The position numbers and the translations under genes are program-made. A DNA stretch of 64,000 bases from assembly GCF_003149025.1 (NCBI RefSeq), contig NZ_QGDV01000003.1, forward strand, positions 62,001 through 126,000, written 5' to 3'. This document shows, piece by piece, positions 1 to 7,936 of the stretch. Numbering within the stretch: the stretch's first letter is position 1; every line of letters starts with the position of its first letter. Below the pieces are notes generated by a model, which made no database searches, was not told the DNA's origin, and saw only the letters and a list, made by a program, of their open reading frames with translations. Origin of the DNA: Rathayibacter iranicus NCPPB 2253 = VKM Ac-1602. Lineage in GTDB: Bacteria > Actinomycetota > Actinomycetes > Actinomycetales > Microbacteriaceae.

Positions 1-694
1 GCGCAACACCGCGATCCCGACCAAGCGCTCCGAGACCTTCACCACCGCCGACGACAACCAGCCGTCCGTCGCGATCCAGGTCTTCCAGGGCGAGCGCGAG
101 TTCACCCGCGACAACAAGAACCTGGGCACCTTCGAGCTGACCGGCATCGCGCCGGCCCCGCGCGGCATTCCGCAGGTCGAGGTCACGTTCGACATCGATG
201 CCAACGGCATCGTGCACGTGTCGGCGAAGGACAAGGGCACCGGCAAGGAGCAGTCGATGACGATCACCGGCGGTTCGTCGCTGCCCAAGGACGACATCGA
301 CCGCATGGTCCGAGAAGCCGAGGAGCATGCCGCCGAGGACAAGGCACGCCGCGAGGCCGCCGAGATCCGCAATAACGCCGAGACCCTCGCGTACTCGGTC
401 GACAAGCTGATCAAGGACAACGAGGACAAGCTGCCCGAGGACGTCAAGTCCGAGGTGCAGGGCGACGTCGACGCGCTGAAGACTGCGCTAGCAGGCGACG
501 ACGACGCAGCCGTCAAGACGGCGTTCGACGCGCTCAACGCCTCGCAGACCAAGATCGGCCAGGCGATTTACTCGCAGGACCAGGGTGCGCAGGGCACTCC
601 TGCCGACGCTCCGGCCGGCGGGGAAAAGAAGAGCGATGAGGACATCGTCGACGCCGAGGTCATCGACGAGGACGAGCCGAAGGGCACCAAGTAG
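1..694 (+). CDS. dnaK: Chaperone protein DnaK (Hsp70), 3' part
   Basis: C-terminal part of the Hsp70 chaperone; about 230 residues are visible and the ATPase domain lies upstream of the window. The visible protein opens in the peptide-binding beta-sandwich ([15 protein letters not shown], then the [23 protein letters not shown] stretch around bases 176-240, broken here only for description), continues into the helical lid ([17 protein letters not shown]), and ends in the acidic tail [18 protein letters not shown]. It binds unfolded cytosolic proteins in an ATP cycle with DnaJ and GrpE. Its stop is two bases before the grpE ATG, so the two are surely co-transcribed. The promoter and any HAIR operator bound by HspR are outside the window. 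Confidence 0.98.
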   Translation, partial: RNTAIPTKRSETFTTADDNQPSVAIQVFQGEREFTRDNKNLGTFELTGIAPAPRGIPQVEVTFDIDANGIVHVSAKDKGTGKEQSMTITGGSSLPKDDIDRMVREAEEHAAEDKARREAAEIRNNAETLAYSVDKLIKDNEDKLPEDVKSEVQGDVDALKTALAGDDDAAVKTAFDALNASQTKIGQAIYSQDQGAQGTPADAPAGGEKKSDEDIVDAEVIDEDEPKGTK

Positions 695-696
695 TC

Positions 697-1305
697 ATGG
701 CAGCCGAGAATGAGCCCCAGGACGTCCCCGAGGAGCAGCCGGCAGCCGGCGGCGACGAGGCGGGGGCCGAAGCGGCGCAGGATGCCCAGGATCAGGAGGG
801 CCTCATTGAGGCTGAGGGGCCTGACGTCGAGACCACCCTCTCGGACGCCGATCTCTCGTTTCTCTCGGGTCAGTCCAGTGCCGAGGCCCTCGCAGCCGAG
901 CACCTCGCCGACCTCCAGCGAGTTACGGCCGAGTACGCGAACTACCGCAAGCGCACCGAATCGAACCGTCAGGTCGACAAGGAGCGGGCCATCGGCGACG
1001 CCGTGAAGGTCATCCTCCCTGTGCTCGACGATCTCGACCGCGCCGAGAAGCACGGTGACCTCGCCGAAGGCGGGCCCTTCGTGGCCATCGCGCACAAGCT
1101 GCGCGGGGGAGTCGAGAAGCTGGGCCTGGTTAAGACGGGCGCGGTCGGCGACCTGTTCGACCCGAACATCCACGAGGCGATCTTCCAGCAGCCCACCCCC
1201 GGCGCCGAGACCTCCACGGTCGCGGACGTCGTCGAGTCTGGGTACTACCTCGGAGGCTCGCTGCTGCGGGCCGCCAAGGTGGTCGTCGCAGTCCCCGCCG
1301 ACTAA
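697..1305 (+). CDS. grpE: Nucleotide exchange factor GrpE
   Basis: GrpE, 202 residues, exchanges ADP for ATP on DnaK. The first 70 residues are acidic and low complexity (EPQDVPEEQPAAGGDEAGAE), as in actinobacterial GrpE. They are followed by the long dimerising helix (EYANYRKRTESNRQVDKERA) and the C-terminal beta domain with the family signature FDPNIHEAIFQQPTPG and the ending GYYLGGSLLRAAKVVVA. The ATG follows the dnaK stop after two bases, so it depends on translational coupling or on a site inside dnaK. It sits between dnaK and dnaJ in the usual order. Nothing is missing. Confidence 0.97.
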   Translation: MAAENEPQDVPEEQPAAGGDEAGAEAAQDAQDQEGLIEAEGPDVETTLSDADLSFLSGQSSAEALAAEHLADLQRVTAEYANYRKRTESNRQVDKERAIGDAVKVILPVLDDLDRAEKHGDLAEGGPFVAIAHKLRGGVEKLGLVKTGAVGDLFDPNIHEAIFQQPTPGAETSTVADVVESGYYLGGSLLRAAKVVVAVPAD

Positions 1306-1323
1306 CCCGCTACCAGCACCACT

Positions 1324-1380
1324 GCGGAGGACCCCGCCCCGCTCGGCAACACGCCGCCGGGCCGAGGCGCGGTCCTCCGC
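1324..1380 (+). terminator. Hairpin between grpE and dnaJ
   Basis: GCGGAGGACC at 1324-1333 pairs perfectly with GGTCCTCCGC at 1371-1380, and an inner stem forms from GCTCGGC and GCCGAG. It is followed by only a short ATTTG rather than a U tract. It may be a partial terminator or a processing hairpin that lowers dnaJ and hspR expression relative to dnaK. Confidence 0.5.
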
Positions 1381-1404
1381 CGCATTTGACACAGGAAGAG
1401 GCAC

Positions 1405-2391
1405 ATGGCCAGCCAGGATTGGTTCGACAAGGACTTCTACCAGGTCCTCGGCGTATCCAAGGACGTCTCCGCGGCGGACCTCAAGAAGGTCTACCGCAAG
1501 CTTGCCCGCCAGTTCCACCCCGACTCGAACCCGGGAGATGCGAAGGCCGAGGCGCGATTCAAGGAGATCAGCGAGGCGTACACCGTCCTCTCGGACGCCG
1601 ACCAGCGCAAGGAATACGACCAGATCCGTGCAATGGGCGGCGGCGCTCGCTTTACTGCCGGTGGCCAGGCCGGAGGTTTCGACGACGTCTTCGGGGGAAT
1701 GTTCGGCCAGGGCGGGCGTACCTCCTACAGCACCCAGCAGGGCCCGCCACCCGGCTTCGAGGACATTCTCGGCGGGGTGTTCGGTGGCGGCTCCCGGTTC
1801 GGCCAGCCCAGCGGTGGTTACCGCGGCTTCGGCGGTCCGCAGAAGGGCGCCGACGTCACCGCCAGCACCACCATCGACTTCCGCACGGCGACCCGGGGTG
1901 ACACCGTGCAGCTGCAGACCGGTGACGGACGAACTCTCTCGGTGCGTATCCCGGCCGGAGTAGCCGACGACCAGAAGATCCGCGTTCGCGGCAAGGGCCG
2001 CCCGAGCCCAGACGGCGGCGAGCCCGGCGACCTCGTGCTGACCGTCTCCGTCCGCAAGCACCCCGTCTTTGAACGCGACGGGCTGAATCTCCGCGTCACG
2101 GTCCCGGTCACCTTCGTTGAAGCGGTCTTCGGCGCGACGATTGAGGTGCCGACCCTCGGCGGCGATCCGGTCAAGCTCCGAGTCGCCCCCGGGACGCCGA
2201 GCGGTCGGGTCCTGCGGGTCAAGGGCCGTGGAGTGACGACGTCGAAGGGCACCGGCGACCTGCTTGCAGTCCTCCAGGTCGCGGTTCCGAGCCATCTGTC
2301 CTCCGCCGCTCGTGAAGCACTCGCGGACTACGCGGCGGCCGAACCCGCCGAGGACCCGCGCGACGACCTTCTCGAGAAGGCTCGCTCGTAG
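1405..2391 (+). CDS. dnaJ: DnaJ co-chaperone without zinc-finger domain
   Basis: J-domain co-chaperone, 328 residues. The J domain occupies about residues 8-75 with the HPD motif at 38-40 that stimulates the DnaK ATPase. A Gly/Phe-rich linker follows (about 80-150). Then come the two beta-sandwich C-terminal domains (GADVTASTTIDF onward, with VRIPAGVADDQKIRVRGKG). The four CXXCXGXG zinc repeats of classical DnaJ are absent and the protein has no cysteine, so this is a class B (CbpA-like) J protein although it sits in the dnaK operon. The start is supported by GGAAGAGG seven bases upstream. It is followed by hspR. Confidence 0.93.
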   Translation: MASQDWFDKDFYQVLGVSKDVSAADLKKVYRKLARQFHPDSNPGDAKAEARFKEISEAYTVLSDADQRKEYDQIRAMGGGARFTAGGQAGGFDDVFGGMFGQGGRTSYSTQQGPPPGFEDILGGVFGGGSRFGQPSGGYRGFGGPQKGADVTASTTIDFRTATRGDTVQLQTGDGRTLSVRIPAGVADDQKIRVRGKGRPSPDGGEPGDLVLTVSVRKHPVFERDGLNLRVTVPVTFVEAVFGATIEVPTLGGDPVKLRVAPGTPSGRVLRVKGRGVTTSKGTGDLLAVLQVAVPSHLSSAAREALADYAAAEPAEDPRDDLLEKARS

Positions 2392-2430
2392 CAGCGGAAC
2401 ATCGGCGCGGTAGGTCGGAGGGGTACAGGC

Positions 2431-2871
2431 ATGGACGAGAACACGCCCGTCTTCGCGATCGCTGTCGCCGCCGATCTCGCAGGGATGCACCCGCAGACGC
2501 TCCGCCAGTACGACCGCCTCGGCCTGGTGCGCCCGACCCGTACGGCGGGCAGGTCGCGCCGCTACTCGATGCGCGACGTCGTGCAGTTGCGGGAGGTAGC
2601 GCGGCTCTCCTCCGAGGGAGTTTCCCTCGAAGGCATCGCGCGGATTCTTCAGCTTGAAAACCAGGTGCAGTCACTCTCGCAGCGGGTGCGCGAACTCGAG
2701 TCGGCGCTCGCGGATGAACTCCTCAACCGTCCAGGACGGCGGGTATTCGCCGCCGGGCTCGAGGGCGATGTGGTTACCCTCCGTCATGGGACACGAGCGC
2801 AGCGCCGCACCGAACTCGTCGTCTGGCGCCCGGTCCCGCGATCCAGCGCCACCGAGACCGAGTCGACGTGA
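2431..2871 (+). CDS. hspR: HspR, MerR-family repressor of heat-shock genes
   Basis: MerR-family helix-turn-helix protein, 146 residues. The N-terminal motif is typical of HspR: VAADLAGMHPQTLRQYDRLG, followed by [15 protein letters not shown] and a C-terminal coiled coil (LENQVQSLSQRVRELE). In actinomycetes HspR uses DnaK as co-repressor and binds the HAIR inverted repeat upstream of dnaK, giving feedback on the operon. That operator is not in the window. GGAGGGG lies about ten bases before the ATG. The gene is last in the dnaK-grpE-dnaJ-hspR order, which is strong support for the assignment. Confidence 0.95.
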   Translation: MDENTPVFAIAVAADLAGMHPQTLRQYDRLGLVRPTRTAGRSRRYSMRDVVQLREVARLSSEGVSLEGIARILQLENQVQSLSQRVRELESALADELLNRPGRRVFAAGLEGDVVTLRHGTRAQRRTELVVWRPVPRSSATETEST

Positions 2872-2951
2872 TCGAGGGCTACCCTGTCGGAGCGCCGGTG
2901 CACCGTCGCCGCGCCCGTTCCGAAGTCACGGAGCGGAGATAGGAGGACGAC

Positions 2952-3632
2952 GTGGACCACGACAGCATTGACGAGCGGGAGCCGCACTCGGAGATCGATA
3001 GCGCGCAGGAGGGGAACCACGACGTTGATCCGCAGACCGACGTTGATCCGCAGACCGACGTTGATCCGCAGACTGATGTAGATCCGCAGACCGGCGCCAA
3101 GGATGCAACGGATGCCGAGCAGACGGTCGAAGCCCCCTCCGGGCGTATTCCTGCGGAGGTTTCCGAGGTACTCGAGACTGACGACTCCGCCGGGATCGAC
3201 GAGACCGACAACACCGACGACATCGCGGAAGCCTCTGACATCGCGAAGAGCCGTGAGACCGCTGAGAACGACGAAGCTGCGGAGAACGCTGAGACTGGCG
3301 ATGTCGTTGACGTCGCTGAGACTGGATCCACCGGCGGCTCCAGCGACGCTGCCCACTCGGCCGAGCCCGACGACCTGCCACACACCCCTGTCACGCCCGA
3401 CAATGGCTACAGCCGCGAGTCCTACGCGATCCACGCGACGCGCAGCGAACTTCCACTCTTCAACGACGCGCTCAAGGGCGGTCGAAATGACCTCAGTTGG
3501 GTTTCGTCGCTCTCGAGCGTGCTTGGCGGATCGAACGGGCCTGTCGGTTCTGCGGAGGGGGCCGCCGCGGTGGCGCACGCCGCGATCGACCGCCGAAACG
3601 CCTCCGACGAGCAGGCCGACTCCGCCTCCTGA
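2952..3632 (+). CDS. Acidic repeat-containing protein, function unknown
   Basis: Unrecognised 226-residue protein starting at GTG with AGGAGG seven bases upstream. It is strongly acidic and probably disordered in its first two thirds, with four consecutive DVDPQT repeats at residues 24-47 and long Asp/Glu/Thr runs. The last 80 residues are more ordered (SYAIHATRSELPLFNDALKG and an Ala-rich end). No signal peptide, membrane segment or catalytic motif is visible. It lies 80 bases after hspR on the same strand; the gap holds no clear terminator, so it could be read from the heat-shock operon. Coding is supported by the ribosome-binding site and the in-frame repeat. Confidence 0.7.
   Translation: MDHDSIDEREPHSEIDSAQEGNHDVDPQTDVDPQTDVDPQTDVDPQTGAKDATDAEQTVEAPSGRIPAEVSEVLETDDSAGIDETDNTDDIAEASDIAKSRETAENDEAAENAETGDVVDVAETGSTGGSSDAAHSAEPDDLPHTPVTPDNGYSRESYAIHATRSELPLFNDALKGGRNDLSWVSSLSSVLGGSNGPVGSAEGAAAVAHAAIDRRNASDEQADSAS
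3021..3092 (+). repeat. Four tandem 18-bp coding repeats
   Basis: Four adjacent copies of GACGTTGATCCGCAGACC (3021-3038, 3039-3056, 3057-3074, 3075-3092). The first two are identical, the third differs at the last base and the fourth at two positions. They encode DVDPQT four times. Such a repeat is prone to length change by slippage in whole codons. Confidence 0.95.
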
Positions 3633-3673
3633 GCGGCCTGCGACCGGCCTTCGGACTGCTCGCTCCGCGGCCG

Positions 3674-5302
3674 TCAGTGGCGGGAAGGCGTCCGAATGAG
3701 TTGTGTGCTGCCTAGCGGGATGCCGCCGAGGCGCCCACCACTGAGGTAATGCAGTATCTCGGAGCCGAAGGGGACGGCGCGCGCCAGCGAGCCTCCGTCG
3801 ACCCGCTCCTCGTCGGTGTAACCGAGCAGCATGTACAACCCGATGACAGCGATCGCGGCGATCGTGGCGACGCGCGCGGGAATCTGGTCCATCGTCCCGC
3901 CGCCGCCACCGTCGATGGGTTCGGCGACGGTGACAGTCATGAGGAAGATCGAGGCGTAGACCGCCAGGTGAACGTGTGCGCTTCGCCACGGCCGCGACAG
4001 AGCTGCGATCGGGAGAACCCACAGCGCGTACCACGGGTGGATCGCGGTCGACGCGGTGACGAAGGCCAACAGCGCGCCGGACAGCCGAGCGAGCGGATCT
4101 ATCGCCCGCCGCGACAACATCAGCCACGCAGTAACGATTCCGGCGAGAGCAAGCGCGAGGAGTTTCACGAGGGCAATCGCTGCGGCCGGATCGTGTCCGG
4201 ACATCTCGACGGCCGTAGAAGTAGCCACAGAGACAAACGACATCGGCGCGTACCAGTGCAGGATCGAGCCGGGGACGACCATCGCGCTGACCCAGCCGAT
4301 CCCGACCCCCGCGATGAGTCCGACAGCGACAACGAGCCCGAGAGCGCCTGCACCCGTCCACATCCAGGCACGGATGCGCTCACGCAGCGTCGCGTCGTGG
4401 CGGAGCCAGAGCAGCGCCAGCACCGGCAGGGCGATGATGGCGATCGGCTTGATCGCGATCGCCCCCGCCATCAGCACAACCGCAGCGATCCGACGGTCGG
4501 TCTGTGCGTAGTAGATCGAAGCCAGGATGAGCGCCAGCATGACGGAGTCGTTGTGCCCCGCGACGATGAACAACACCAGCGTGAGCGGATTGGCCACCAC
4601 GGTCCAGGCGGTCAGTGGGGTCGAGAGGCCGCGCAGACGGGCCAGACGGATTGCGTAGACGGCGAAGACGACGACTCCCGCGACGGAGACAGCTCGCAGC
4701 ATTGCAATCGAGAGTTCGGGGGAGCTGAAGCCGGCGAGTTGCACGGCAGTGCGCTCGATGAGCAGATAGAGCGGGCCGTACGGAGTCGGCGTGTTGGCCC
4801 AGAGCGGATCGACGCCGAGGGCGAACCAGCCGGGCAGCGTCGACACTCCGTTCGTGTACGGGTTGATGCCCTGCGACATCAACCGTCCCTGCGCGACGTA
4901 CGAGAACATGTCGTGGCTGAACAGCGGCACGGTCACGAGCAGTGGTGCTGCCCACGTGAGTGCCGCCGCGATGATCGTGCGCAGTGCACCCGGACCAGCG
5001 ACGAGTGCGACCGTGCGCAGCCGCAACCAGGCGACCAGGAGCAGCAGTCCTCCGCCAATCACGAGTGCTGCGCTCAATTCGACCAGCCAGCCGGTCGCTC
5101 GGATCGACGCGATGAGCGACCAATCCCGGATCGGGGAGTCGTGCGGCAGATAGCCGACCCCGAGCGAACCGAACAGGATTGTCAGGGAGCCGAGAAGACC
5201 GGTGGCGAGTGGAGCAACCTCAATGAGGCGGAGGCGGACACCTCGTGTCCGCCCCGCTGTGCCGGTCATCGCCGACTGCTCGATCGTCCCCCGTGAAGCC
5301 AT
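3674..5302 (-). CDS. MptB-type polyprenol-phosphomannose-dependent mannosyltransferase
   Basis: Integral membrane glycosyltransferase (GT-C type), about 542 residues with roughly a dozen hydrophobic segments. The HDMFSYVAQGRL motif, the nearby GINPYTNG and the PTPYGPLYLLIER loop match actinobacterial MptB-like alpha-1,6-mannosyltransferases. These build lipomannan-type glycans on the outer face of the membrane from polyprenyl-phosphate mannose. The chosen ATG has a TAGCGT hexamer seven bases upstream (leaderless). An upstream ATG at 5338 and an internal one at 5269 are also possible. It is convergent with the acidic repeat gene. The substrate is inferred from the family. Confidence 0.85.
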   Translation of the reverse strand: MASRGTIEQSAMTGTAGRTRGVRLRLIEVAPLATGLLGSLTILFGSLGVGYLPHDSPIRDWSLIASIRATGWLVELSAALVIGGGLLLLVAWLRLRTVALVAGPGALRTIIAAALTWAAPLLVTVPLFSHDMFSYVAQGRLMSQGINPYTNGVSTLPGWFALGVDPLWANTPTPYGPLYLLIERTAVQLAGFSSPELSIAMLRAVSVAGVVVFAVYAIRLARLRGLSTPLTAWTVVANPLTLVLFIVAGHNDSVMLALILASIYYAQTDRRIAAVVLMAGAIAIKPIAIIALPVLALLWLRHDATLRERIRAWMWTGAGALGLVVAVGLIAGVGIGWVSAMVVPGSILHWYAPMSFVSVATSTAVEMSGHDPAAAIALVKLLALALAGIVTAWLMLSRRAIDPLARLSGALLAFVTASTAIHPWYALWVLPIAALSRPWRSAHVHLAVYASIFLMTVTVAEPIDGGGGGTMDQIPARVATIAAIAVIGLYMLLGYTDEERVDGGSLARAVPFGSEILHYLSGGRLGGIPLGSTQLIRTPSRH

Positions 5303-5422
5303 TCCTTCTACGCTAGGGGTTCCTGCTCGAAAGCGCATGGACGGGCGTTGAACGATTGATCAGCTGACGCGGAGGTGGCACGGGGTTTCGACCTTCGGGG
5401 CTCTCGAGGTGCAGAGCGTCGA

Positions 5423-5863
5423 TCACGGCGCGGTGGGCTCTGGAGCAGGTTCGGCGAAGCGGAGCTGATTGCCGAACGGGTCGATCACGTTCAGAGTGAA
5501 TCCGAACGGCGAGCGCGTGATGCGCGGATTCAGATAGGGGTAGGACTTGGCGTCGAGTTCCGCGTGGAGTTCGCGGACGCCGCGGAGGGCCACGTGCACG
5601 GCCGCGCCAGGACTGCCATCGCGGTGGTGCTCGCTGAGGTGCAGGCGCAGACCCGAGCGCGAGACCTGGAGGTAGAGCGGCGAATCCGGTGCTGTGCGGT
5701 GTTCCCAGTCGACCTCGAAGCCGAGGTAGTCGACGTAGAACTCACCCGCCTTCTCGACGGAGAAGATGCGCAGGATCGGCACTGCCGCCTCCAGCTGCAC
5801 AGGTTCGAGACGTCCGGGCTCGTCGGACGCCGACCGGTACCTCGCGCGCCGTCTCGACTCCAC
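5423..5863 (-). CDS. Glyoxalase-superfamily protein
   Basis: Protein of 146 residues with one vicinal-oxygen-chelate fold: AVPILRIFSVEKAGEFYVDYLGFEV at the start, RLHLSEHHRD in the middle and VIDPFGNQLRFAEP at the end. It resembles bleomycin-resistance or glyoxalase-like proteins; this subgroup is usually annotated only as glyoxalase superfamily. The GTG start is supported by a TAGCCT hexamer exactly six bases upstream. The substrate cannot be told from the sequence. It is a single gene between the mannosyltransferase and a Nudix hydrolase on the same strand. Confidence 0.85.
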   Translation of the reverse strand: MESRRRARYRSASDEPGRLEPVQLEAAVPILRIFSVEKAGEFYVDYLGFEVDWEHRTAPDSPLYLQVSRSGLRLHLSEHHRDGSPGAAVHVALRGVRELHAELDAKSYPYLNPRITRSPFGFTLNVIDPFGNQLRFAEPAPEPTAP

Positions 5864-5869
5864 GTCCTG

Positions 5870-5875
5870 AGGCTA
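5870..5875 (-). promoter_or_regulatory. -10 hexamer TAGCCT, leaderless gene
   Basis: TAGCCT on the minus strand, six bases before the GTG of the glyoxalase-like gene. Transcription would begin at the start codon. Confidence 0.5.
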
Positions 5876-5908
5876 GCGGCCCTGGCATCGCCGTGACACA
5901 GAGGGGCG

Positions 5909-6310
5909 TCAGTCGATGAGGCCGAGGGCGCGGAGCCGTTCCAGCGTTGCGACTCCAGCGGGTGGGCAGCGGTGGGCGTCGTCACCGTCGATCCAGTGCA
6001 GCGAGTCGATCTCGCCGCTCGGGCGTGGCTCCCTGTCGAGTTCGGCGGCGAACACCGTCATCCAGACTTCACGCCCCTCGGGCTCGCCGTGGGCCTGCGC
6101 GCGGATCGTGAACAGCTCCTCCAGACGGAGCGCCGACACGCCGAGCTCTTCCCGCGTTTCGCGGTCCGCCGCCTGAGCCGACGTCTCACCCGGATCAACC
6201 TTGCCGCCCGGGAGGTACAGCACATCGCGGCCGCGAGCGGTGACCATCAGCACCCGCCGATCGCGAAGGACGGCAACGGCGGAGACCACGATCGGCGGGA
6301 GGGGGAGCAT
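5909..6310 (-). CDS. Nudix hydrolase
   Basis: Hydrolase of nucleoside-diphosphate-linked compounds, 133 residues from the chosen ATG. The Nudix box is complete: GGKVDPGETSAQAADRETRE followed at once by ELGV, with the catalytic REXXEE glutamates. The reading frame is open further upstream to 6487, but that would run into the glyS leader; the ATG at 6310 begins just before the first beta strand (PPIVVSAVAVLRDRRVLMV) and has CATGAT six bases upstream. The substrate is unknown; typical ones are oxidised or diphosphate nucleotides. Divergent from glyS. Confidence 0.88.
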   Translation of the reverse strand: MLPLPPIVVSAVAVLRDRRVLMVTARGRDVLYLPGGKVDPGETSAQAADRETREELGVSALRLEELFTIRAQAHGEPEGREVWMTVFAAELDREPRPSGEIDSLHWIDGDDAHRCPPAGVATLERLRALGLID

Positions 6311-6439
6311 CCGCTCATCATGCCCGCCACGGGCAGCTCGGTGCCGCGAGGCCGCGGCTAGCATGGGGGCACACCAGAAGGACGCGTGCAGCCGGCGCGC
6401 GCCGGGGCCCCGTGCGCCCGAACAGCTGAGGAGCAACCC

Positions 6440-7831
6440 GTGGCAGAAACCACCACCCTCGATAAAGTCATCACCCTCGCGCAGCACAGGGGATTCGTCT
6501 TCCCCTCGGGTGAGATCTACGGGGGCACCCGCTCCGCGTGGGACTATGGTCCGCTCGGCGTGGAGTTCAAGGAAAATATCAAGCGTCAGTGGTGGAAGAC
6601 GTTTGTGCAGGGGCGCGGCGACGTCGTCGGCCTCGACTCAGCGGTCATCCTCCCCACGGCGATCTGGCACGCCTCCGGTCATGTCGGCGTTTTCTCGGAT
6701 CCGCTGACCGAGTCCTTGATTACCCACAAGCGCTATCGCGCCGATCACCTCTTCGAGAAGTACGAGGAGGTCAACGGCCATCCGCCCGTCAACGGCCTCG
6801 ATGACATCCCCGATCCCGAGCACCCGGACACGGTTGGGCAGTGGACTGAGATCAAGCAGTTCTCGGGATTGATGAAAACCTATTTGGGCGTGGTCGACGA
6901 CGAGTCGGGACTGCATTACCTGCGGCCAGAAACCGCACAGGGCATCTTCACGAACTTCGCGAATGTGTTGCAGAGTGCGCGCCGCAAGCCGCCGTTCGGC
7001 ATCGGCCAGATCGGCAAGGCGTTCCGCAACGAGATCACGCCCGGCAACTTCATCTTCCGCACGCGCGAATTCGAGCAGATGGAGCTCGAGTTCTTCGTCG
7101 AGCCCGGCACGGACGAGGAGTGGCAGGAGACCTGGATGCAGCTCGCCTGGGACTGGTTCGTCGGCCTCGGGATGAACCCCGAGAACATCCGCCAGTACGA
7201 GCACCCGAAAGACAAGCTGTCCCACTACTCCAAGCGCACCGTCGATATCGAGTACCGCTTCGACTTCGCCTCGGGCGAGTGGGGCGAGCTGATGGGGGTC
7301 GCGAACCGTACCGACTACGACCTCAAGACGCACATCGAGCACTCGGGTAAGGACCTCTCCTTCTTCGACCAGAACAAGAACGAGCGCTACGTGCCCTTCG
7401 TGATCGAGCCGTCGTTCGGCCTCACGCGAGCTCTGATGGCGTTTCTCGTCGACGCCTACGAGGAGCAGGAGCTGCCGCCGAACGCGAAGGGCAAGGTCGA
7501 GACGCGCACCGTGCTGCACCTCGACCCGCGCCTGGCGCCGGTGAAGGTCGCCGTCCTCCCGCTCTCGCGCAACGAGGCCCTTTCGCCGCTCGCCCGCCGC
7601 GTCGCAGACCAGCTGCGTCAGCTCTGGAACGTTGACTTCGACGACTCTGGAGCGATCGGCCGACGTTATCGCCGCCAGGACGAGATCGGGACGCCGTACT
7701 GCGTGACCGTGGACTTTGACTCGCTTGAGGACGACGCGGTGACGGTGCGCGATCGCGACACGATGAAGCAGGAGCGCATCCCGCTCACCAATCTGGAGTC
7801 GTACCTCCTCGTGGGGCTGCGCGGCGCCTGA
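6440..7831 (+). CDS. glyS: Glycine--tRNA ligase, dimeric type
   Basis: Single-chain class II glycyl-tRNA synthetase, 463 residues, charging tRNA-Gly in the cytosol. The motifs include [20 protein letters not shown] at the N terminus, [13 protein letters not shown] (motif 2 region), [20 protein letters not shown], and the [15 protein letters not shown] motif 3. The anticodon-binding domain runs from about residue 360. The frame is open back to 6386, but GTG at 6440 has GAGGAG six bases upstream and gives the conserved N terminus. The gene is convergent with hemA; a long-loop inverted repeat lies between them. Confidence 0.97.
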   Translation: MAETTTLDKVITLAQHRGFVFPSGEIYGGTRSAWDYGPLGVEFKENIKRQWWKTFVQGRGDVVGLDSAVILPTAIWHASGHVGVFSDPLTESLITHKRYRADHLFEKYEEVNGHPPVNGLDDIPDPEHPDTVGQWTEIKQFSGLMKTYLGVVDDESGLHYLRPETAQGIFTNFANVLQSARRKPPFGIGQIGKAFRNEITPGNFIFRTREFEQMELEFFVEPGTDEEWQETWMQLAWDWFVGLGMNPENIRQYEHPKDKLSHYSKRTVDIEYRFDFASGEWGELMGVANRTDYDLKTHIEHSGKDLSFFDQNKNERYVPFVIEPSFGLTRALMAFLVDAYEEQELPPNAKGKVETRTVLHLDPRLAPVKVAVLPLSRNEALSPLARRVADQLRQLWNVDFDDSGAIGRRYRRQDEIGTPYCVTVDFDSLEDDAVTVRDRDTMKQERIPLTNLESYLLVGLRGA

Positions 7832-7835
7832 TCCG

Positions 7836-7902
7836 CCCCGCGAGATGCCACTTGTGACACTCTGCGTCGGGGCGTCGCGTACCGAAGAGGCATCTCGCGG
7901 GG
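7836..7902. repeat. Long-loop inverted repeat between glyS and hemA
   Basis: CCCCGCGAGATGCC at 7836-7849 is perfectly complementary to GGCATCTCGCGGGG at 7889-7902, leaving a 39-base loop. It sits four bases after the glyS stop, between convergent genes, so it could act as a bidirectional terminator. The loop is much longer than in a normal terminator and there is no U tract. The GCGAGATG arm recurs near 20343. Confidence 0.85.
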
Positions 7903-7936
7903 TCGGCGGGCTCCGTCGGACGGCAGCGGCAGAGAC

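Noticed and set aside
568-2490. 640-residue open frame on the minus strand across grpE-dnaJ
   Set aside because: It is antisense to grpE and dnaJ, which have strong family matches. Long antisense frames are expected in high-GC DNA.
3021-3092. Short tandem repeats as a CRISPR array
   Set aside because: There are no spacers; the repeats are contiguous, in frame and coding.
3749-5296. 515-residue plus-strand frame opposite the mannosyltransferase
   Set aside because: Composition is extremely Arg/Asp/Gln-rich with no domain; the minus-strand membrane protein explains the region.
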